A stretch of 64,000 nt of DNA from Terfezia claveryi. Lineage: Eukaryota; Ascomycota; Pezizomycetes; Pezizales; Pezizaceae. The translations under genes and the position numbers were made by a program. Shown in pieces: positions 55,740 through 64,000 of the stretch. Where the stretch lies: assembly GCA_015179025.1 (NCBI GenBank), contig WHUX01000054.1:1-64000 (forward strand), written 5' to 3'. Below the pieces are notes generated by a model that made no database searches, was not told the origin of the DNA, and saw only the letters and a list, made by a program, of their open reading frames with translations. How positions within the stretch are numbered: position 1 is the first letter of the stretch; the number at the start of each line of letters is the position of its first letter.

Positions 55740-57480
55740 TGGCTTTCGAATTCATCGAGAAACTAAAAAAGAACCACTTGAAGCACTACCCGGTGATGGT
55801 GCACTACGCCATGATGTATGGTAGATATATTGGACGAGACCATGTATACAAGATATCTAACACTCTCTCTAGAATGCAGGAACGCCAATTATGTGAGAAG
55901 ATGTGACTATATGCAGACATGGAAATCGCAGGAGGGAACTCTGGTGTCTTGCCATAGGACAGAACTACCGGATAAGGCAGAGGATAGGTCGAATATATGA
56001 ACCCAGTCCATGGGGTAATACGATTACTTCATATCAGGAACTCAGTATTCCAGGGCGATTACTGAGGCCTTTCCAAATTATTTTCTACACTTGTATAGTA
56101 CTTATGTATGCTACTGTCTATAATTCCCATGGAAAACCATTGCGCTATGCAAATACTTGATGATTTCAACTCCACAAACAGCCTTAACCCGTGATCTTGT
56201 CTTCTTTTGACTCACCACTAGAACCCCAGAAGGTACCCTTGCATATTGCATGTATATAGCAGCGGCCTCCTGCCAACCCCAGGCGCTTCTGCCGTCCAAA
56301 TGGAGGTGGCTGTGTAGGGCTACATATTCCCTCGTGGGTATCTAGGGCAACTTTGGCATGTCCTCAAATTTAAACTACCAATTTTGCAATAGCATTGCAG
56401 GCCTACAGGAATGAACGGAAAGAACCATCGTCTGTCAAAAATATTCTTATGGATGCGTGTCCCAACTTCCTGTCCATCCAGGTTTCTCTAGGTTGATTAT
56501 AAAAACTCAAACACTGCAACCTGCCCCTTGAGCGAGATATTCTAATGCGTCAGCCTGGAAGTAGCTTGCAATGGATTGGTGAATTTTGTAGGTTCTATCA
56601 AGACCTTGTGCTACAAGCAACCACAAACACACTATTCAGATATATACTCGATGTACCAGCGCTTATAACCTTTTTAGACTTATTTGTTCAACCAATAGCG
56701 TGTTATAAGAAGAGGACATGTCGGACTCTCAGCTTTTTGAGCACTATGCTTGAAGAACTAAACTATAATAAGTGTCATTATTGGCTACGATCTCTTCCAG
56801 TTTATGCCGCATTTACTGCTGCCTTTGGAGGCCTAGGAGAACTGGTATGCTAGCTGTGGCGTTAACATGAATGTTACAAGACACCACTTCTACAATATGC
56901 TATTAGGTCTGGCAGCACAGAGGTTGTGGAGCGGATGATAACCATTGGCGCTGACATCCATTCCGCCGTGAGGGCACTGCCCTTGCTGTTGCTGTAGCCT
57001 AGAAATAGTATCACTTCTTCTTCCTCGAGGTAATATCAATGTGAATATGGGACAGCCCTAAGGGTACGCTACAACGAGGGGGCATGTAGAAGTATGAGGC
57101 TGCCCTGGGCTATACCACATAGAGGGAAAATGTGGAATTTGTATCACTGCTCCTAGAGCGAGGGGCGGACGTCAATGCTGTCAGTGTAACTATATATAGA
57201 GGGGACTGCCCTGGGTTCTACATGCGCATCAAGTAACGAATACGCTACCTAGCCACTCATCTGGGTAACGAGATGAGTATCCCCGTTTAACGGCCAATAT
57301 AGAACTGCCCTAGGCGCTTCTGCGTTTCATGGGGCCGCATAGAGCTATTTAGAGATCCCATGAGGCAGGGTGCTAATCCCGACCTGACAAACGACGATGG
57401 CATGAATGCCCGTGCGTGCAGGACACCAACATATCCCTTCCAGTTGCTGGATTCTTACGCTTAGTGAGGCCTGAGTCGAG
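55740..57480 (+). pseudogene. Ankyrin-repeat protein, decayed
   Basis: Plus-strand frames broken by stops and shifts include ankyrin units: LQYAIRSGSTEVVERMITIG then ADIH (near 56895-56965), VSLLLERGADVNAVSV (57145-57192) and IELFRDPMRQGANPDLTNDD (57340-57400). Upstream frames at 55740-55800 and 56545-56853 (LEELNYNKCHYWLRSLPVYA) may be the non-ankyrin N-terminus. There are more than five disruptions. Ankyrin proteins form large, rapidly evolving families in such fungi; this copy has no specific assignment. Confidence 0.55.
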
Positions 57481-58583
57481 CTGTGAAAGCCCATCCTCCA
57501 GACACAGCCGGTAATCTTTGCAAAAGCGTTAGCTATAATTTTTCTAACCACATCTTTGTTAACATATATTACCAAACAATTTTTTTTTTTTTTCTTCTTT
57601 TTTTTTTTTGGGGGGGGGGGGTTGATGTTGTTAATTTTTTATGTGCATCTTCTCGGGTAGGGCATGAGCCTAAGAATATACAACTTTTGTATAGTATTTA
57701 TCAATACGGAGTATTCATAGATATATCCAATATTCTCGACCTACGGCGGTTTGTGGGGGGTGGGGAGGGGCAGTTAGCCATAAGTCTAGCCCTCCAGTAC
57801 TCCAGTGCCCCCAGGAAATTCAGAGCAGAGTTTGCTTCAACATTGCACTCCTTGAGTTCTATTCTGCCAGTCTTGTACTAAATTTTCAGATTCCCCCCCC
57901 CCCCCCCCCCCCACCACACCACCTCCCCCATGGGGACCAATTCCCATTAGATCTACTCTGGTGCAGCAAGGGTTCTCCTCCACGCAATGCAATGCCTGGA
58001 ATTGGTTTAGTACCACTCATGTCTACCCCGAGATGTCCATGTTGTCTCTGCTCTGAGATACCTTATATTATATTTGCTCCAGTTCCAGTAAAACCTTTTA
58101 ATGATTGCTCTGCGCCTTCCCCGCCCCCCCCCCCCTCCCCCCCGTACATATACATTAGCGGGCTTGAAGTTCACCAGAGCAGGCGATATCATACCATCGG
58201 CTCCTTGGAGTAAAAAAAAAAAAAAAACTCCAGTCTAACTACACTATGAAACAATGTAGAACTGGGGGGGAGTGGGGGAAGCGGAGTAGAAGAAAGGTTT
58301 GGAGTACTAGTTCTAGTTGACTTTCCCAAACTATTACATTTTGAAACCCACTAGCATCTTGCGCCTAAGACACAAGCCAAAAAATTTTAGCCTGAACTAC
58401 CCGAAGCTTGCACATCGACCAAACATGCATGTTATATGTACAGAATATTGTCTTGGGGGAGGGAAGTTTTTGAGCGCTAAGCGTTGCAGAATTATTGTAT
58501 GTATATTTAGATTTGCACCTTACCGAACAAAAAAAAAAACCTGTGTAGACATTCACAACAGAAATCTCAAGTGTTACCTACAG
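57481..58583. other. Homopolymer-rich gene-free stretch
   Basis: Contains T-rich then G11 (57580-57621), C18 (57894-57911), C-rich 58123-58143 and A15 (58213-58227). Frames on both strands are artefacts of these tracts. No gene. Confidence 0.6.
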
Positions 58584-60388
58584 TACCCTTGCAAGCCTAC
58601 TAGTGAGCAGCCACCGTCTAGTGCACACCCCTGCAAAACCCCCTGCAACAGCGTCTCCAGCCACAACTCGTAAGATATTATGAGCATAGTGATTCTGACT
58701 AAATACATATCTATGAAAATGAGTACACTCTACAACATGGTTATGCTCACATCCTACCAAGATCAACTGAAGACCCAATATTCCCCTTTCCAACATGACC
58801 TTCCCGAAGACCCACCCCTACCCTCTCAACCACTTGTATAGGCTAGGTATCTAGCGGGTGAGCTTATGACGACTAGAAGGCCATTTTCTGGTATCTATAT
58901 TCATGTTATAATAGCCTCTAGGGCAGCAGCCGCCAATATGACTAAAATTTATACAATCTACAACAGCGCTCCAAAATAAACTATTTTCAGAATTAACTAA
59001 CTTATTTTATATATACTAGTCTGAACTCTCCACCTTCCCCTTCTACAACCTGCCCCTCTATAGCATTCTCAATCACTACAGAGAGGTCCCCAATCGCTCT
59101 AAAAGCTCCAATAGCTCCAATACTACCTCCCTTCAAGAACTATCCTCCTAATAGCTACTCCCTCTACCTATACACCAAATATTGCACAAATAGGCCTATA
59201 ACAACTAGGAGACCTATGCCTAGTATCTACCTCTAGCACTGAAGGTGGAGCATGCAAAATGGTAACAATGGAAGGCCTCAATTCAAGGTACTAATCTCCC
59301 AAATAAGCAATTCCGAGAGCTATTATCCAATTAACCAAATACACCTTATTTATGCCCTCCTAGATCTAGTCTCATTCCTAGATCTACCTAATCCGAACTC
59401 TCCTCCAGAGCTTGAAAAATGCCTCGAGAAAGGTGATAAAAGCGGCTATTGGAGCCCAGAATTAGGGGGGGGTATTGGAGTTCTAGAGCTACTAGTATTA
59501 GAGACCCCTACGAGGGTGCTAAAGCATTACCAATACCAATGCGGAATAGTTGGTAGAGTACTGAGTTACTCAGTATATAGGTTGGCACTAGGTTGAACAT
59601 TAGGTTGGATGCTAGATTGGGCACTGCCTATATAGTCCGGTTGGAACAAGGACACTATAGTGGATACTAGCTAGATAGTAGGTCAGGCATACCAGGCTGA
59701 CGTTAGACTAATGCTCGATTAATCAGACTATGCTCACCTACTGGCGAGTACTTAGATATTGGGAAATATCGATGATGGGGAACAAATGGTTGAAATGAGG
59801 GGGTTACAACAATCTTAGAAACCCCCCAATTACAAGCAACCCATAAAGGCCAAAAAGGGGGTATTGGAGCTTTTAGAGCTATTGGAGGCCTTTCTGTAGT
59901 AATTGAGAATACTGCGGAGTCATGGTTATAGAAGGGGGAAAGGCTAGGGTCCAGGATAGTATAGATAGAGCAAATTTAGTAAATTCTTAAAATAGCTCGT
60001 TTTGGGTTTTTTTTGATTGCATACTATTCCATCATATTTAAGGCTGCTGCCCTAGAGGCTGTTTTGAGATGAATATAGGTACCAGAAAATGGCCTTCTAG
60101 TCATCATAGGCTCTCCTACTAGATACCAGGCCTATAACAGGCATTGAGGGGGTGGGGGTGGCTCTTCGGGGAGGTCATATTGGAAAGGGGAATATTGAGT
60201 CTTCGGTTGACCTTGGTGGGATATGAACATAACCATGTTGTAGAGCGTACTCTCTTCCATGGCTATGCATTTAGCTGGAATCACTATGCTCATGATATAT
60301 CACGAGTGTGGCTGGAAACACTATTGCAAGGGGGTTTGCAGGGATGTGCACTAGATGGTAGCTGCTCACTAGTAGGCTTGCAAGGGTA
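58584..60388. mobile_element. Fold-back element with ~550-bp inverted arms (family 2)
   Basis: It starts TACCCTTGCAAGCCTACTAG and ends with the complement GGCTTGCAAGGGTA. The left arm (58584 to ~59135) and right arm (~59853-60388) align in inverse orientation. They share AATGGCCTTCTAGTC, GAAAGGGGAATATTG and GAGCATAACCATGTTGTAGA-like blocks, and inner CTCCAATAGCTC blocks. The centre has short tandem GGTTGGCACTAGGTTGAACA-type units (59580-59660). No transposase was found. The sequence is unrelated to the element at 46034-47646. Confidence 0.75.
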
Positions 60389-61711
60389 CCTACCCCTCCT
60401 CCCCTTTTTTCTGGTTTTATAATTCCTTTGTTCACCACTGTAATGTACAAATTAAAAAAACAGGTATGTATATATCTGGTTATATATAGGTCATGCGTAT
60501 AAATGAGGTCAAGCAAGGCCTACAGGCCAGAGAACCTAGTATTGATTTATCAAGTTCATAACGTTGACCACTTGAGTCGTCAGTACCCTGAATTATGTAG
60601 GTACTTCACTATCATCACCCCAATACTAAAACCTCATTGCCTTCTTATAAGCATCTATATCGATATTATCTTCACAGTTCACAGCACTACTAATTCAGAT
60701 AAAAAAGAAAATCAATTTACCAAACTATCCTCAGTAATTTTCCCTATCCCAGTCCCATTAACTATAATCCCATTTTTCCAAGCCCTTAGCAAACCCATTT
60801 TCTTATAATCCTATGGCCGTACTACCCCGTGCGGATGATCTACCTTACGCAACACATGTTAACCCCTCTCTTGACCATTCAAACACACCGGAAAAAAGAA
60901 AAAAAGTAAAAAAAGCCTCAAGCACAATCATGACAAAAAAAAAAAAAAAAAGGAGCTACATGGTATTTTATACACTCGACAAGCAAGCCACAAAGCAAGA
61001 AAACGAGACAAGTAAAAGCCCTACCCTATAAAAACCGCCAAAAAAAGGAACATAGCCAGTAAAATACATGCACAGCACAGCTTAACACAAACATCAGAAA
61101 CGAAAACACAACATAAAACATCCCGTGATATAAAAGAAGCAAATCAAACAAGTCGCCGCTGACTTCGTTCACTAAAAGTAGAGAGTAGAGTAAAGTAACG
61201 CAGTCAGTCGTCAACCTCGAGACGGCCAACTTGCCCTCAGTAGACATTAGCAACAGCCAGCCAGGCCAGCACCAGGAGGGGATATAGGATATAGGGGTAA
61301 AGTATAGGTGTCATTTCAGCAACCCTTCTGTTTCTTCTGTGCGTCTGCCACATTCAAACATTCGCATCTCAACCTCAATCGCCTCTTCAACCCATACATC
61401 CCACCCACCCCGATTAAGTTCGTAAATTGTAAATAAAGTAGAAAGGAAAAGCAACAAAGAAAGAAAGTAAACAAACTCTCGCCCAGTTGACTGACAATCA
61501 AAGCGCCAGATAGAAATAAACCACAACAACGTAGCGTAACAAGCAAAACACTACACTCCCCCTCATCGAAAGTGAAACACACATGCACATATCCCCTCAT
61601 TTCTCATGTCTATCCCAAACAAAAGTCGCCGAAATGCTTGATAAACCTGCATTCTAGTAAGGAAACATGGTATATGTATCTCTCTTCCGGTGTCGTTTCA
61701 TCCTCTCTATT
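60389..61711. other. Intergenic, 3' side of cyclin B
   Basis: No supported gene. A Lys-rich plus frame at 60813-61031 is an effect of A-runs. 61250-61711 probably includes the 3' untranslated region of the minus-strand cyclin. Confidence 0.4.
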
Positions 61712-63537
61712 CTATTCAAGGCATGGAATCTTCGTATCCGTCTTGAAAAACTTCTGGACGTACAAGCTCGCACCCTTGAACCTCCTCTTATCCTGGTACT
61801 TTTCAAAGATAGCCCTATGATGAGAGACCGGATCGGCGCAGCACTCATACATCAGCTTCACAAGAGGCCGAAGCTGCTTGACTGTGTAACCGGAGAAGTG
61901 CGTGTGGCCAGGAGTCTGTTGACAGTCTAAAATCAGCACATTTCTTCAAAACTCATAACCAAAGTGGCAGTTAGCTTACCCAATCTCCCTTGCCCAGCAA
62001 CGACCTCGCAAGATGATGTGCTCCAGCAGCCAAATAACTCGGCTGGCTCCCGACAAACCTCTCATCCATAATTGTAAGCTCCAAGAAGTACTTGGCCAAT
62101 GTCCTAGTCTCGAGATCATAATCATCCGCCTTGCTTACCCTTCGCAAGAAACTCATTGGGCCAGGATATCCAAGTTCAAACTGGAATTGTGATAACATGA
62201 ACCTCTCAGCAGCGAGAATTTCATCAACAGTGTATCCGTTATCGACCATAAACACAATCTCGTGAACTGAAGGGCACAGAATCTCCTCGTACTTTGAAGC
62301 AATGAAGAGTGCAGTTGCACCAACAAGCTGGAGTTTGTTAATTGAGACAACCTTTTGGGAGAGGAATCGGTCGATGTAGTTGATGGTCAGGAAGAGGGTT
62401 TCTGGGAGAAGTTGGAATCTGTTATGAACTTGAACAATCCAGTCCACGAGGATCGAACGCATAGACCATTGAATATCTGGCTGAATGGTCATGTAGTTTG
62501 CAGGTGGCAATAACTTCTCCTATGAAGAAATGAAATTAGCAAGTTCCGTAAAAAAAAACGAAACTACTTCCTCGTACCTCTAACTCTCGCATGTACTCGA
62601 AAATCTCATCACCATATTCCGCCACCATGGTAATATCATACATGTCATCTTCATCAATCTCCTGGAAGTCTTTACCAGCCTCAAGCAACTCCCTCTTGTC
62701 ACTAGCTGTATATTTTGGAGCAAGGATCGGTGCAGTCACTCTGGTAGTGTTATCCCCTGCGGTTTTGGAACGGGCGGTAGTATAGTCCTCGTCATCGTCA
62801 TCAAAGTATTCTTCTTCTGACTCGATATGGGCGTTGTGCTCATCATCATCATCAGTGGCATCCTCGTCTGTCTCTTCGACTCCGGCTTCCGGTCCATCCT
62901 GGATATGGGACAGCGCAAGCTTATTGGAAATGTCAATCCTGGAGTTTTTCAATGTAACGTGTCCGGATAAATTTGAACGAACCTTCCTGGCTTCTCGCTG
63001 GATAATATTCCCAGCCTTGGACTTTGGAGACTTCTTGACTTTCTTTGGAGACAATGCCTTTACGGCAGCTGGCTTTGGTGGAGATGGACGTTTATCGGCA
63101 TAAACCTCGGTCTTCTTCACGACCCTCCTAGCTGGTCCTGGCACAGAAGCCTTTGGAAGAGCAGAAGTAGTAGTAGTTAAAGTAGCAGCAGCAGTAGTAG
63201 TAGTGGCAGTAGTAGTGGTAGATTGAGACGCCGAAGCAGTGCTCCTCAAGGGACCCCGTTGAGCTGGCTTTGCAAGTGCATTCTTCACGGCAATTTGGTC
63301 CTTCTCCTTCAGCACAATCTTATTGGCTTTTTCCGTGAGTCCAGAACTCTTAGTAGAGGCCGTGACCTGCTTTGCCACATTCGAAACATCACCAAACGCC
63401 TTCCTCTTGGACACTCCCTTCACAGGACCAGTCTCTTTGGCCACAACCGCCTTCAGGGTCGTAGCTTTCACGGTAGGTACAGCATTTTCGTCATGTCTCG
63501 GCCTAACGGCACGAGCTGGTCGCGTAGGCTGTTGCAT
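61712..63537 (-). CDS. G2/mitotic-specific B-type cyclin
   Basis: Exons 63537-62578, 62519-61980 and 61915-61712 join in phase 0, giving 567 residues. The last junction was placed so that GDW is followed by TPGHTHFSGY, as in other B cyclins. The N-terminus is basic and holds KRKAFGDVSN, a destruction-box-like motif. An Ala/Thr/Ser repeat lies at about 105-125. An acidic stretch precedes the cyclin boxes. Cyclin box 1 has MRSILVDWIVQVHNRFQLLP, YIDRFLSQKVV and LIHS-equivalent ASKYEEI. Box 2 ends HRAIFEKYQDKRRF. The protein activates Cdk1 for entry into mitosis. A 12-nt upstream exon (63902-63891, MSMQ) spliced to 63546 would add seven residues in frame. Confidence 0.93.
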
Positions 63538-64000
63538 TGCGTGATTCTGCGTCAGTGATCAAATAGCTCCAATATAGGAAAGAATGCGGATAAGGATGCA
63601 GATGAGGTGAGAGTCCAATTACACGCGAGTTAAAGGTTTATATAACGTAAATAACGAAACGAGCAACAAGTGTTTTGGTTTTGGGTAAGCATTGGGGAGG
63701 TTGTGCCGGTGAGGTAGGGGGTAAGAGAAAAAAAGCTTGGTATATACCAATCGGGAACAGAAGCTTCCACGTCTTCAATGCAAAAAAAAAAAAAAATTCA
63801 GCGTGCAGGAAGCAGGAAGCAGGAAGCAAAAGCAGAAAAAGAGAAAAGCGCAGATAAGAGAACATGGAATGAAAGTAATTGTATACATACCTGCATGCTC
63901 ATTATGATTAGTAGATGAGTTTTGTATAGGTTGAGTTGAAATTCGCAGCTATTCGAAACGAAATAGGACTAATGCACACGTGCTAGAGAGATTGCCGGAG
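63538..64000 (-). promoter_or_regulatory. Cyclin B upstream region with possible leader intron
   Basis: A fungal-type donor GTATGT at 63890-63885 follows ATGAGCATGCAG, and an acceptor GACGCAG ends at 63547. This implies a 344-nt intron, in frame with the cyclin. A14 at 63781-63794 and a GGAAGCA triplicate near 63810-63828 lie inside it. Confidence 0.4.

Noticed and set aside
60813..61031. Lys-rich 72-codon plus frame
   Set aside because: Driven by A-runs; no homology signal and in the likely 3' region of cyclin B.

Overview
This window looks like a nuclear segment of a filamentous ascomycete genome. The genes carry short introns of about 50-105 nt with GTRNGY donors and CTAAC-type branch sites. 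One gene has a HET (vegetative incompatibility) domain, and there is an intron-containing tRNA-Tyr and dispersed 5S rRNA genes. Gene-dense islands sit in wide AT-rich, transposon-filled deserts, which fits a Pezizomycetes-type genome (truffle or morel relatives). The taxon is inferred; nothing here proves the species.

Left part (1-31 kb) is accessory. 1-5.6 kb is AT-rich degenerate repeat sequence seeded with a short motif TAGTCTGGTTGGCA. 7.07-8.42 kb encodes a 450-aa acidic protein of unknown function, followed by tRNA-Tyr (9.52 kb). A two-exon HET-domain gene lies on the minus strand (10.9-13.2 kb), bordered by a cluster of inverted-repeat elements (13.4-15.1 kb) and a mariner-like relic (15.5-16.5 kb). 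A small trypsin-like protease gene follows (16.6-17.6 kb). At 20.7-23.5 kb a 53-bp inverted repeat encloses a decayed RecQ-type helicase. From 25.6 to 30.8 kb lies a minus-strand Ty1/copia retrotransposon with one recognisable LTR and a half-tRNA(iMet)-type primer site. It is interrupted by two DNA transposons: a Mutator-like element with a 9-bp target duplication, and a mariner/pogo-like element with TA duplication that carries two tandem 5S rRNA genes. For both insertions, removing the element and one target copy restores a readable copia frame.

Middle part (32-53 kb) holds conserved housekeeping genes: tRNA pseudouridine-55 synthase (PUS4/TruB family, minus), a tail-anchored heme oxygenase-like protein (plus, four exons), a 1379-residue largely disordered protein with a folded N-terminus (plus), importin alpha (minus) and, divergent from it, the telomere protein Pot1 (plus). 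A 1.6-kb fold-back element sits between the large protein and importin alpha, and a decayed Tc1-type transposase lies between PUS4 and the heme oxygenase gene.

Right part (53-64 kb) is again repeat-rich: an ankyrin-repeat pseudogene, long homopolymer tracts, and a second 1.8-kb fold-back element. At the edge is a B-type mitotic cyclin gene on the minus strand. The most unusual features are the RecQ-bearing inverted-repeat element, the 5S genes inside a DNA transposon, the two independent fold-back elements, and the short-motif and tRNA-like repeat families scattered through the accessory regions.
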